Program-made: the position numbers and the translations under genes | Notes under the pieces: generated by a model | What the model was told of the DNA's origin: nothing | What the model saw: the letters and a program-made list of their open reading frames with translations, nothing else | The model's database searches: none | Shown: piece after piece, positions 27,700-36,740 of the stretch | How positions within the stretch are numbered: the first letter of the stretch is position 1 | Layout: the number at the start of each line of letters is the position of its first letter | Assembly: GCF_036320655.1 (NCBI RefSeq) | Contig: NZ_CP143258.1 | Span: 2,108,001-2,172,000 of the forward strand | Source of the DNA: Porphyromonas pogonae | GTDB lineage: Bacteria; Bacteroidota; Bacteroidia; Bacteroidales; Porphyromonadaceae | Direction of reading: 5' to 3' | Length of the DNA stretch: 64,000 nt

Positions 27700-27927
27700 A
27701 TGAAGTCAAAAACGCACAAAGGTTTTGTTACAAATACTCTATTGAGTCGGCAGCACACTCTTCGGATCAGGATAAATGATTGCGAACTGAAAGCAATAGA
27801 AGCATATTGTGGCAAATATAAGATCGATAATAAATCCAGATGGATACGAGAGACGTTGATGAACGAAGTAATAAGGAGTCTGGAACAAGATGTACCTATG
27901 CTGTTTACTGAAGAGGAAATGAAATAA
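27700..27927 (+). CDS. Small conserved protein, ribbon-helix-helix-like, upstream of tadA
   Basis: 75 residues from ATG 27700 (MKSKTHKGFVTNTLLSRQH); the longer frame would need TTG at 27688. A strand-like segment HTLRIRINDCEL is followed by two helices (KAIEAYCGKYKI and KSRWIRETLMNEVIRSLEQ), a pattern of ribbon-helix-helix DNA-binding proteins. The 17-base gap to tadA suggests a two-gene transcript. Regulator function is inferred from the fold only. Confidence 0.6.
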   Translation: MKSKTHKGFVTNTLLSRQHTLRIRINDCELKAIEAYCGKYKIDNKSRWIRETLMNEVIRSLEQDVPMLFTEEEMK

Positions 27928-27944
27928 ACCCCGAACGAAGAAAA

Positions 27945-28391
27945 TTGGAATTTCAACATAAAGAAGACAAACGATTTATGGGACTGGCTCTTGAGGAAGC
28001 TCAAGAAGCATACAAGACAGGAGAAATACCCATAGGAGCAGTAATTACATGCAAGGGACAAGTCATAGCCAGAGCTTATAATCGAGTAGAGGCACTCAAC
28101 GACCCCACAGCACATGCTGAGATACTTGCTATTACGGCTGCAACCACAGCCTTGGGAGCCAAATACCTCAAAGACTGCACCATTTATATTACCATAGAAC
28201 CCTGCACGATGTGTGCCGGAGCTTTACGATGGGCGCAGATAGGCCGCATCGTATACGGGGCTTTGGAACCGAAATTGGGTTACAGCACATTCGCTCCTAC
28301 CATCATTCACCCCAAAACCCTAATCACTCACGGTGTATTGGAAAAAGAATGCAGAGAATTGATGATAAGTTTTTTTAAAGAACGGAGATGA
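27945..28391 (+). CDS. tadA: tRNA-specific adenosine deaminase TadA
   Basis: 148 residues, correct length. Converts A34 to inosine in tRNA-Arg(ACG). Zinc-site motifs: HAEI (His57, catalytic Glu59) and PCTMCAGAL (Cys87, Cys90). The start is TTG at 27945 (MEFQHKEDKRFMGLALEEAQ): the ATG at 27978 would remove the N-terminal helix normally present, so TTG is preferred. Ten bases separate it from rnz; both act on tRNA, which fits joint expression. Certain family. Confidence 0.95.
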   Translation: MEFQHKEDKRFMGLALEEAQEAYKTGEIPIGAVITCKGQVIARAYNRVEALNDPTAHAEILAITAATTALGAKYLKDCTIYITIEPCTMCAGALRWAQIGRIVYGALEPKLGYSTFAPTIIHPKTLITHGVLEKECRELMISFFKERR

Positions 28392-28401
28392 TTAGCGATA
28401 T

Positions 28402-29346
28402 ATGAACACTTTTACATTGAGTATATTAGGCTGTGGATCAGCTTTACCCACCACGCAGCATATGCCATCGGCTCAAGCTCTGGAAATCAGAGGCAAGCTA
28501 TATCTTATTGATTGTGGTGAAGGCACTCAGAATCAAATAAGAAGATACAAACTACACTTCGGACGTATCCATTCGATCTTCATCTCTCATCTCCATGGCG
28601 ATCATTGCTTCGGATTGCCCGGACTTATATCTACCCTGGGGCTACTGGGCAGAAAAGGTGACTTGAATATATATGGACCTCAAGGCATAAAAGAGTTTCT
28701 CGAGCCTATCCTAAGCATGTTTTGTGAGAGAATGGATTACAAAGTAAATATCATTACACTCACAGAGCAAGGCAAACATCCGGTGTTTGAGGATCGCTCC
28801 ATCAAGGTATATGCCTTTCCTCTCAAACACAGGATACCCACCTATGGGTATTTGTTCGAAGAAAAATGTGTGGGACTGCACCTCGATAAACCGTCGGCTG
28901 ATTTTTATAATGTACCCATTGCCGCATATAAGAATATCCTGGCGGGAGAAGACTACATTACTCCCGAGGGGGAGGTTATACCCAATAAAAGACTGACCAA
29001 AGAAGGTGCTTGCCCTATGCGCTATGCATACTGCTCCGATACGGCTTTCCTACCGGGGCTGGCAGAAGTAATAAACGGAGTGGACCTCTTGTACCACGAA
29101 GCCACCTTCAAAAATACTGAAGCGGCACGAGCCAAAGCAACTTACCATAGCACTGCCGAACAAGCAGCACAAATAGCTAAGTTATGTAATGTAAAGAACC
29201 TACTGATAGGACATTATTCTGCAAGATATATAGGTTGTGGAGACCTTCTCAAAGAAGCTAGGGCCGTATTTCCCCAAACAACATCTGCTGATGAGGGCAT
29301 GGTGATAGATTTCAGGAAGCTTGTAACTAAAAGCACTTGCCATTGA
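28402..29346 (+). CDS. rnz: Ribonuclease Z (tRNA 3'-endonuclease)
   Basis: 314 residues, short-form RNase Z. Cleaves tRNA precursors after the discriminator base. The metallo-beta-lactamase signature ISHLHGDHCFGLPG gives His63, His65, Asp67 and His68; later ligands lie in RYAYCSDTAF (Asp), LLYHEATF and LIGHYSARY (His). Starts 10 bases after tadA. All motifs are intact. Confidence 0.95.
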   Translation: MNTFTLSILGCGSALPTTQHMPSAQALEIRGKLYLIDCGEGTQNQIRRYKLHFGRIHSIFISHLHGDHCFGLPGLISTLGLLGRKGDLNIYGPQGIKEFLEPILSMFCERMDYKVNIITLTEQGKHPVFEDRSIKVYAFPLKHRIPTYGYLFEEKCVGLHLDKPSADFYNVPIAAYKNILAGEDYITPEGEVIPNKRLTKEGACPMRYAYCSDTAFLPGLAEVINGVDLLYHEATFKNTEAARAKATYHSTAEQAAQIAKLCNVKNLLIGHYSARYIGCGDLLKEARAVFPQTTSADEGMVIDFRKLVTKSTCH

Positions 29347-29535
29347 ACAAATAGCAATACAATAGCGATATTGCTGTTTATTATACAATAAGTATTACAT
29401 TTACTATTGTTATTTTTAGCAAAAAAACAGCTGATATTCCTCACTGAAATATATGACGTATTAAATGCTCAATGCAAATTGAGATGTACTAATTCTCTTT
29501 CAAAGGAAATAGCTAAAAAACTTTGTGATCAGAAC

Positions 29536-31647
29536 ATGAACAAAAGACAGTTAAGCATTGGTATTATTCTGCTGGCCACGGCATGCATGGCATCCTGGGC
29601 ACAGAATGATAAAAACTACGACTATAAGATAAAAGAAGTAAAAGAAGTCCCGGAAGAAACAAAGATTGTGAGGGGGAGTAAGCTGAAAGCTTATAGCATA
29701 TTGCCGGAAACTTGCATGCCCATAAGAGTGGAGATGCCTGATACGCTGACAACCCTGTATTATAACAGATTCTCTGCAGAAGGGAGGTCATTGGCTATAG
29801 GTTATACAGGAAACATCAATTCACCATGGCACGATAAGATATTCTTCAACAGACCTATAGAAAGTAGTCCTTTTGCTTACTTCTCCGGATTTGACGGGAT
29901 GATTTACACTCCTCGTAACGCTAAGTTCTATAATACACGTACACCTTTTACCCTACTCAATTTCCAAAATAATATGTCTTACAACGAAAAAGAGGAGAGA
30001 CTAAGCGGAACTTTCGGGGTAAATTTCGGGAGAAAAGTAAACATAGGTGCTGATTTTGAGACTGCCACTGCCAATGGATTCTACAACTCGAACAAAGTCA
30101 AAGACAGACGATATCGTTTTTTTGGAAGCTACACAGGTGACAAGTACGAGCTATATGCCTACATCGCCAATGACTACTACAACATAAACGAGAATGGTGG
30201 TATTGCCAATGATGATTATATCTACCACCCCGAAAACTTCAACAAAGGTAAAAGAGATATCAAATCCAAAGATATCCCGGTAAATATCCCGAATGAAATA
30301 CTCTTCAACAGATTGCGCTCAGGACATGCATTCCTATCGCACCGTTATAATTTCGGGTATAAAAAAGATGTGGATGTAGAGCAAGCCTTGGCTATGCAAA
30401 TCAAAGAGGAAGAGAAAGAAGGCATAAATCATGATGAAGAAGGGCATGTACATGAGCATTATAAAATAGACTCTGTAAAATATATCCCTGTAGCAAGTAT
30501 ATCCCATACTTTGGAGTATGACAAATATGACAGAAGGTTTATAAGTAAGCAACCCTTTGACTGGTCCAAGATTTACGCCAATACTTATATTGTAAACGGT
30601 GGTAATAATACCGGAGGCAATACGCCCAATATTGTAAATCCCAATGACACCATGGCTATGAATACGTTGAAAAATACAATAGCTGTATCACTAAGGGAAG
30701 GATTTAGAAGTTGGGTTAAGTTCGGACTTTCAGGATATGTCAGATTCGAGAACCGCCGTTACTCAATCATCAATCTGAATCTCAATGATAATTACAAAAA
30801 CGCCCATTCCGAATTTGCCACTTATGTAGGAGCACAGATAGATCGCTTGAGTGGCAAAGGACTCAACTTCATCGCCAAAGGAGAATTTGCTGTTTTGGGC
30901 GAAGATATAGGCGCATTCAGGATGGACGGAATACTGAAGTCAAGATTCAATCTGTTTCGTAAGGATTTCGGACTCACTGCTAATGCTGAATTTTACAATA
31001 CCAATCCGTCCTACTTCACTAAGCACCAGCACGGAACTTTCCATTGGTGGGACGAAAACTTCAAATTTATCCGACGTCTGAGCTTCGGAGGAAGAGCTGA
31101 TTTAGAGTCATACGGCTTATGGGCAAAGGTACAGTCGGCAACTCTGCAAAACTACATTAGCTACGGCAGAGACGGTAAACCTCAACAGAATTCTAACGTA
31201 ATACAAATACTGAGCACAGAGTTTGGCCAAAAATATCACTGGAGCAACCTGAACTGGATTATTACAGCTAATACTCAAGTTACAAGTGATGCCAACGCTC
31301 TGCCTCTGCCTGCATTTGCGATGTACGGTAATCTGTTTTTTGATTTCTATCTTGCCAAAGTACTTAGGATACAAACAGGTCTCGAAGGCTACTACCACTC
31401 AGCCTATAAAGCTCCTTTTTACGAACCATCCATACAACAATTTGTCAATCAAGATGAGAAAAACATCGGAGGGAATAATGCACTGATCAATGCTTATGCA
31501 AATTTTCACCTCAAAAGAGCTCGTTTTTTCATAAAAATGTATAATATTGCCGACGGATTGATCAAGTCTGACCGATTTTCACTATTGCACTATCCGATTA
31601 ATCCCCGCTCTCTTAATTTGGGTATTATTGTTGATTTTAACAATTAA
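29536..31647 (+). CDS. Putative outer-membrane porin
   Basis: 703 residues from ATG 29536 (MNKRQLSIGIILLATACMASWAQ), which begins a clear signal peptide; an upstream non-ATG frame lacks sense. The mature protein has alternating hydrophobic/aromatic strands (for example RRYRFFGSYTGDKYELYAYI) and a C-terminus ending in a strand (LNLGIIVDFNN), as in Bacteroidota putative porins (Porin_10 type). Substrate unknown. The next gene begins 3 bases after, so porin and binding protein are probably made together. It is not a SusC-type protein: no plug or TonB box seen. Confidence 0.78.
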   Translation: MNKRQLSIGIILLATACMASWAQNDKNYDYKIKEVKEVPEETKIVRGSKLKAYSILPETCMPIRVEMPDTLTTLYYNRFSAEGRSLAIGYTGNINSPWHDKIFFNRPIESSPFAYFSGFDGMIYTPRNAKFYNTRTPFTLLNFQNNMSYNEKEERLSGTFGVNFGRKVNIGADFETATANGFYNSNKVKDRRYRFFGSYTGDKYELYAYIANDYYNINENGGIANDDYIYHPENFNKGKRDIKSKDIPVNIPNEILFNRLRSGHAFLSHRYNFGYKKDVDVEQALAMQIKEEEKEGINHDEEGHVHEHYKIDSVKYIPVASISHTLEYDKYDRRFISKQPFDWSKIYANTYIVNGGNNTGGNTPNIVNPNDTMAMNTLKNTIAVSLREGFRSWVKFGLSGYVRFENRRYSIINLNLNDNYKNAHSEFATYVGAQIDRLSGKGLNFIAKGEFAVLGEDIGAFRMDGILKSRFNLFRKDFGLTANAEFYNTNPSYFTKHQHGTFHWWDENFKFIRRLSFGGRADLESYGLWAKVQSATLQNYISYGRDGKPQQNSNVIQILSTEFGQKYHWSNLNWIITANTQVTSDANALPLPAFAMYGNLFFDFYLAKVLRIQTGLEGYYHSAYKAPFYEPSIQQFVNQDEKNIGGNNALINAYANFHLKRARFFIKMYNIADGLIKSDRFSLLHYPINPRSLNLGIIVDFNN

Positions 31648-31649
31648 AG

Positions 31650-32471
31650 ATGAAAGACAAAAGAATTATCCTTTATCTCGCACTCCTGTTTTTGGCTATT
31701 TTTTTGATGATTATGCTCAAGCATAACTCGGAAAAGAACTCGCAGGAGGAAGCTGATATTGTTCATAGGGATTACGCTGCGATAAAAAAAGACGGAACAT
31801 TGAGAATACTATCGTCATACAACGCCGGCGAATTCGACGCATCTTCAGATACTGTCACAGGTTCGGTATATAATCTGGCAAGAGAACTCTCAAATCAATC
31901 AGGACTCAAAGTGAATGTGATCCTCGAAAACCATTGGGAAAAAAGCCTCAATATGCTGGAGCATGGCGAGGTGGATCTTATTGCCAATCCTGTAGTGCAA
32001 ACATCAGAGACAGATAGTAGTAAATACCGCTTCTTAGAGACATATTCTATCGGTAAATTGCTTTTGGTACAAAAGAAAGGCAAGAACAACAAGATCATGA
32101 ATCAGCTGGATCTTGCAGGCGATACCGTAACTTTACCCGCAGGAACACCGGAAAAATTGTTTCTTACACATTTGTCAGAAGAAATCGGAGATACCATACA
32201 CATCAAAATTGATCCCAAGTACTCCACAGAACAGCTGGCTATTATGGTTTCTGCAGAAGTCATACCTTATACTGTCTGTAATGATAAAGATGCACAATAC
32301 CTGAGTAAGCAACTCCCGGATCTTGATTTTTCAGTCCCTGTAAGCTATGACATGCGGGAGGCTTGGCTTGTAAGAAAAGACTCAAAGGTACTTGCTGATA
32401 GTCTGAATAAATGGATTAAAATAATAAATACAAAGAATAGAAAAGAGTTAAATAAAACAAAGAATAAGTAA
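31650..32471 (+). CDS. Family-3 solute-binding-domain protein, membrane-anchored
   Basis: 273 residues. One N-terminal helix (RIILYLALLFLAIFLMIML) is not followed by a clear cleavage site, so it may be anchored. KKDGTLRILSSYNAGEF, GSVYNLARELSNQSGL and MLEHGEVDLIANPV match the first half of type 3 periplasmic binding domains, as also found in MltF. No lytic transglycosylase domain follows. Ligand unknown. Directly follows the porin gene (3-base gap), so a shared job in uptake or envelope sensing is plausible. Confidence 0.7.
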   Translation: MKDKRIILYLALLFLAIFLMIMLKHNSEKNSQEEADIVHRDYAAIKKDGTLRILSSYNAGEFDASSDTVTGSVYNLARELSNQSGLKVNVILENHWEKSLNMLEHGEVDLIANPVVQTSETDSSKYRFLETYSIGKLLLVQKKGKNNKIMNQLDLAGDTVTLPAGTPEKLFLTHLSEEIGDTIHIKIDPKYSTEQLAIMVSAEVIPYTVCNDKDAQYLSKQLPDLDFSVPVSYDMREAWLVRKDSKVLADSLNKWIKIINTKNRKELNKTKNK

Positions 32472-32501
32472 TTCAAAAATATATACCTTAATTAAATAAG
32501 T

Positions 32502-32509
32502 TATATTTG
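32502..32509 (+). promoter_or_regulatory. Promoter -7 box before sppA
   Basis: TATATTTG fits TAnnTTTG and lies 43 bases before the sppA ATG. No good -33 element at standard spacing. Confidence 0.4.
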
Positions 32510-32551
32510 TTGTTAATAGCTAATTCTTGAATCGAATAATTATTTTACCTT

Positions 32552-34339
32552 ATGAAAGATTTTTTTAAGATGTTTTTCGCCTCAATATTAGGCGTTATTA
32601 CTGCAGGTATTATTTTGATCTGCATATCCGTGTTCATTTTATCCGGAATTGTAGCCAGCTTTGCGGCACCTGATAAACCGGCCAAAATATCAGATAATTC
32701 TATCCTAAAAGTGGATATGAAAAGTCTTTCTGAAATAGTAACCTCTGATCCTTTGGATATATTCAGGGGCAGTGGAGCTGACAAAACGCTCTCACTCACA
32801 GAAGTGATAAGCTCCATTAACAAAGCTAAAAATAATCCCAATATCAAAGGTATTTATCTTAATACAGAAGAACTTTCGAGTGGTATGGCCTCTGTAGATG
32901 AAGTCCGTAAAGCTCTTCTTGATTTCAAGAAATCAGGTAAATTTATTATTTCTTACGCAGACAACTTTTCTCAGAAGTCTTATTACCTCTCCAGCGTTGC
33001 AGATAAAATTGTACTGAATCCTCAAGGTAAAATAATGCTTTTAGGTATTTCTGCCCCTACTATTTTTTACAAAAACGCTTTGGATAAAATTGGAGTGGAA
33101 ATGATGACTTTCAAAGTCGGCACTTATAAAGGAGCTGTGGAGCCTGGTATCCGAAATGAACTCAGTGAAGCAAATAAGCTACAAATAAGTGAGTATATCA
33201 ATGGACTGTGGAATAACATAACTCAGGGAATTGCAGATTCGCGCAAAAAAAGCGTTCAGGATATCAAAGCATTTGCTGATAGCGGGTATGCTGTAAGGGA
33301 ATCAAAGATATTTGTAGAAAAAGGCTTAGCAGATACACTTGCCTACAGATATGACGTAGAAAAGATGTTGCGCTCTAAGCTTAAAATCAAAGAAAAGGAT
33401 GATATCAACTGGGTATCACTTGCGCAAATGAATGAGCAGCAATCTGCAAAACAATCAGGAGAAAAAATCAAAGTTATTTATGCTGAAGGAGCAATTATGC
33501 CTCAAGAAGTATCTTCTTACAACAACTCACAGACAATAAACTACTCACTAGCCAAACAACTTCATAAATTAGCCAAAGATGATGATATCAAAGCAGTAGT
33601 GCTCCGTGTAAACTCCCCGGGAGGAAGTGCATTCCTTTCAGAGCAAATATGGAAAGAAGTAATAGAGTTAAAAAAGAAAAAGCCGATTGTGGTTTCAATG
33701 GGAGATGTTGCAGCTTCAGGCGGTTATTATATTTCATGCGCAGCCAATGAGATAATTGCAGAGAATAACACTCTTACAGGATCTATCGGTATATTCGGCC
33801 AATTCCCCAACGCTACCGCTCTAGCCAAAAAAATAGGGCTTAACGTGGATGTTGTGAAGACTTCCAAATACTCCGATATGCTACTCTCAGGTAATGTAGC
33901 AGGTCTCATAAAGCCATTGTCAGAAGACGAAAAAGCACTCATACAGGCTGAGATCGAACGTGGATATGATACTTTCATCTCCCGTGTAGCTGAAGGTCGT
34001 AAAATGACAAAAGAGCAAGTAAACGAAATCGCTCAAGGCAGAGTATGGCTTGGCAACAAAGCTAAAGAAATAGGTCTGGTAGATAAGATAGGGGGGCTGG
34101 ATACTGCTATCAAGAGAGCTGCAGCACTGGCAAATCTTTCATCTTACAAGGTTATATATGGGACAACCAGCAAAAACTTCTTATCAGAGCTGTTTTCTTC
34201 TACAGCGGAAGAATTCCACGCTCGGATATCCGGTAAGTTCCTAAGCCGTGAAGAAATAAAGCTGCTGCAAGAATATCGTCAAAGAGAATCTCTGACAGGA
34301 TATCAGGCACGTCTGCCTTATGAAATAAGCGCATACTAA
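32552..34339 (+). CDS. sppA: Signal peptide peptidase SppA, 67-kDa type
   Basis: 595 residues, the long tandem-domain form. An N-terminal helix anchors it in the inner membrane; it degrades cleaved signal peptides. The catalytic dyad is split over the two repeats: Lys193 in KVGTYKGAVEP and Ser389 in DVAASGGYYIS, as in E. coli SppA. Second-domain landmarks are VLRVNSPGGSAF and TLTGSIGIFG. About 30 bases later lpxK starts; sppA-lpxK-thiL form a run in the same direction. Confidence 0.95.
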   Translation: MKDFFKMFFASILGVITAGIILICISVFILSGIVASFAAPDKPAKISDNSILKVDMKSLSEIVTSDPLDIFRGSGADKTLSLTEVISSINKAKNNPNIKGIYLNTEELSSGMASVDEVRKALLDFKKSGKFIISYADNFSQKSYYLSSVADKIVLNPQGKIMLLGISAPTIFYKNALDKIGVEMMTFKVGTYKGAVEPGIRNELSEANKLQISEYINGLWNNITQGIADSRKKSVQDIKAFADSGYAVRESKIFVEKGLADTLAYRYDVEKMLRSKLKIKEKDDINWVSLAQMNEQQSAKQSGEKIKVIYAEGAIMPQEVSSYNNSQTINYSLAKQLHKLAKDDDIKAVVLRVNSPGGSAFLSEQIWKEVIELKKKKPIVVSMGDVAASGGYYISCAANEIIAENNTLTGSIGIFGQFPNATALAKKIGLNVDVVKTSKYSDMLLSGNVAGLIKPLSEDEKALIQAEIERGYDTFISRVAEGRKMTKEQVNEIAQGRVWLGNKAKEIGLVDKIGGLDTAIKRAAALANLSSYKVIYGTTSKNFLSELFSSTAEEFHARISGKFLSREEIKLLQEYRQRESLTGYQARLPYEISAY

Positions 34340-34368
34340 TTATCATCAATAATAATATAATCTCCCTG

Positions 34369-35508
34369 ATGAGAAAGCACCTACCCGCAACTAAGAAAAC
34401 TTGGTTCAGGCCTCTATCTTCGCTTTACGGAGCAGCGGTCAAGTTGCGGAATATGCTTTTTGATCAGGGAGTTATTAAATCTCATACATATCCTATCCCT
34501 CTGATATGTGTAGGCAACTTATCCGTAGGAGGATCCGGAAAAACTCCTCATGTAGAACTTCTCCTACGCAAACTAACTCCCAAACATAAAATAGCAGTAA
34601 TAAGCCGTGGTTACAAAAGAAGTACAAAAGGCTTGATCATTGCTACTCCACACTCTACAGCTAAAGAAATTGGGGATGAACCCAAACAAATTGTAAGCAA
34701 ATTCCCGGGCATTCTCATGGTGCTCGACGGTAATCGTCGTAGGGCTATGGAATACTTATTAAACTTACCCAAGTGCGAGCGCCCCGATATAGTGATTATG
34801 GACGATGGTTTTCAGCACAGGTACGTCAGACCCTCATTTTCCATTATCTTATCCGATTATAACAATCCTCTTATATCAGATTCATTATTGCCGGAAGGTA
34901 CTCTACGTGAGCCGGCTTCATCAAGATACAGAGCCGATGCTGTGATTGTGACTAAATGTCCTCAAGGATTACAGCCCATAGATACACGTATTGCAAGGCG
35001 TGATCTGGCACTCTATCCTGATCAATATCTATTTTTCAGCCATATTGTTTATGGCGACACCCTTCGCATCCAAGATTTAGCAAAGAAAGTTGATCCCCCA
35101 CCCGATATAAGTCAAGAAAAGATAGATCATCCTTTGAGCATTAATCACCAAACACCTGTCATTGCCTTATCAGGCATAGCTAAGCCGGAACTCTTTCAAA
35201 ACTATCTTCGACAGCATTACAATTATATTGAGGAAATCAACTACGGAGACCATCACCAGTTTTGCTCACAAGATATCAAGCATATCCATGATACATATCA
35301 TAGGGTACAGCAACAAAACGATAAACAAGTCATCATCATTACTACAGAAAAAGATGCGGTACGGCTTGCAGATATATTGGAAAGCTTTGACAAAGAAGTG
35401 GTGAGTGCTTTATATTATTTACCTATTGAAGTGAAGATACTTCGTGGCTGGGAAGACTCTTTCAACAGAATGCTTGATAAAGCTGTAAAACTAACTCCAT
35501 ATTCATAG
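34369..35508 (+). CDS. lpxK: Tetraacyldisaccharide 4'-kinase LpxK
   Basis: 379 residues. Phosphorylates the 4' position of the lipid A disaccharide precursor at the inner membrane. Walker A VGNLSVGGSGKTPH (Lys58) near the N-terminus, an N-terminal amphipathic/membrane-associating segment, ISRGYKRSTKG, and the DDGFQHRYV block (MDDGFQH) that is diagnostic. The C-terminal TTEKDAVR also fits. It supports a lipid A-bearing Gram-negative organism. ATG 34369; no abnormality. Confidence 0.95.
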   Translation: MRKHLPATKKTWFRPLSSLYGAAVKLRNMLFDQGVIKSHTYPIPLICVGNLSVGGSGKTPHVELLLRKLTPKHKIAVISRGYKRSTKGLIIATPHSTAKEIGDEPKQIVSKFPGILMVLDGNRRRAMEYLLNLPKCERPDIVIMDDGFQHRYVRPSFSIILSDYNNPLISDSLLPEGTLREPASSRYRADAVIVTKCPQGLQPIDTRIARRDLALYPDQYLFFSHIVYGDTLRIQDLAKKVDPPPDISQEKIDHPLSINHQTPVIALSGIAKPELFQNYLRQHYNYIEEINYGDHHQFCSQDIKHIHDTYHRVQQQNDKQVIIITTEKDAVRLADILESFDKEVVSALYYLPIEVKILRGWEDSFNRMLDKAVKLTPYS

Positions 35509-35556
35509 GGAATTAAAGATCGGACCCTAAAACATCCGTATATTACTAAATAAATT

Positions 35557-36600
35557 ATGCAAAGAACAGAAATATCCGAGTTCGGTGAATTTGGCTTAAT
35601 AAACCATCTCACCAAAAATCGAAAAAAACATAACAAAAGTACTCTTAAAGGCGTGGGAGACGATGCTGCAGTAATTGATTACGGGCCAGACAAAAAAACG
35701 TTGGTTACTACCGATTTGCTTCTGGAAGGCATTCATTTTGACCTCACTTATACTCCACTCAAACATCTCGGTTATAAGGCAGCGGTAGTAAACTTCTCCG
35801 ACATTTATGCTATGAATGCTACTCCTCGTCAGCTTACAGTATCTTTGGGAATCTCCAAAAGATTCTGCGTTGAAGATCTTGAAGAGTTTTATGCAGGTTT
35901 ATATCTTGCATGCGATACGTATGGAGTAGATCTTATCGGAGGTGACACCTCTGCATCCGTTACAGGACTTACCATCAGCATCACCTGTTTAGGAGAGGCA
36001 GACGAAGAGAATATCATCTTTCGCCAAGGAGCCAAACCTACAGATCTTATCTGCATTACAGGTGATCTGGGAGCAGCTTACATGGGCCTTCAGCTTCTAG
36101 AACGTGAGAAAGCGGTATTTGCAGGAGAACAAGAAAAAGACTTCACACCAGCCTTTGAGAGTCGTGAATATATCCTCGAAAGACAACTCAAACCCGAAGC
36201 ACGCAAGGATATTATAGAAGCATTGCACAAAGCAAACATCAAGCCTACATCAATGATGGATGTTTCTGACGGCCTTTCTTCCGAGCTAATCCATATATCG
36301 AAGCAAAGCAAAGTAGGAGTGAGAATATATGAAGAACGGCTTCCGATTGATTATCAAACAGCATCTATGGCTGAGGAATTCAATATGAACGTAGCTACAG
36401 TGGCTCTCAACGGAGGAGAAGATTATGAGCTTGTATTTACTGTGCCGTTGGGACTTCTGGATAAAATCAAAGAAATAGACGGGGTACGCATCATAGGACA
36501 TATAACAGAGGAAGCATTGGGCTGCTGTCTTGTGACTAGAGATGGATCCGAAATCATGCTCCAAGCACAAGGCTGGAATGCTTTCAAAGAAGAAAAGTAG
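35557..36600 (+). CDS. thiL: Thiamine-monophosphate kinase
   Basis: 347 residues. Makes thiamine diphosphate from thiamine monophosphate and ATP. GVGDDAAVID (Asp35/36), TTDLLLEGIHFDL, NFSDIYAMNATP, IGGDTSAS and MMDVSDGLSSEL are the AIR-synthase-type motifs of ThiL. No TPP riboswitch recognised upstream. Last of the sppA-lpxK-thiL run; a shared terminator with the convergent helicase gene lies downstream. Confidence 0.95.
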   Translation: MQRTEISEFGEFGLINHLTKNRKKHNKSTLKGVGDDAAVIDYGPDKKTLVTTDLLLEGIHFDLTYTPLKHLGYKAAVVNFSDIYAMNATPRQLTVSLGISKRFCVEDLEEFYAGLYLACDTYGVDLIGGDTSASVTGLTISITCLGEADEENIIFRQGAKPTDLICITGDLGAAYMGLQLLEREKAVFAGEQEKDFTPAFESREYILERQLKPEARKDIIEALHKANIKPTSMMDVSDGLSSELIHISKQSKVGVRIYEERLPIDYQTASMAEEFNMNVATVALNGGEDYELVFTVPLGLLDKIKEIDGVRIIGHITEEALGCCLVTRDGSEIMLQAQGWNAFKEEK

Positions 36601-36658
36601 TCTTTTTTACAGAAGCAATTTTTAAGCAGATAGGCCTGTTATAGGAAAAGATAAAGCA

Positions 36659-36695
36659 AAAACCGGAATGTACTTTGAAAATACATTCCGGTTTT
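36659..36695. terminator. Bidirectional terminator between thiL and helicase gene
   Basis: AAAACCGGAATGTA (36659-36672) pairs perfectly with TACATTCCGGTTTT (36682-36695) over a 9-base loop. A-run on one arm and T-run on the other suit termination from both sides. Confidence 0.9.
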
Positions 36696-36740
36696 GTTTG
36701 TATGATGAGACAGATCAACCCGCCCATCGCCAACTACAGA

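Noticed and set aside
35509-35556. TPP riboswitch before thiL
   Set aside because: The gap is only about 50 bases and lacks the conserved CUGAGA-type element.
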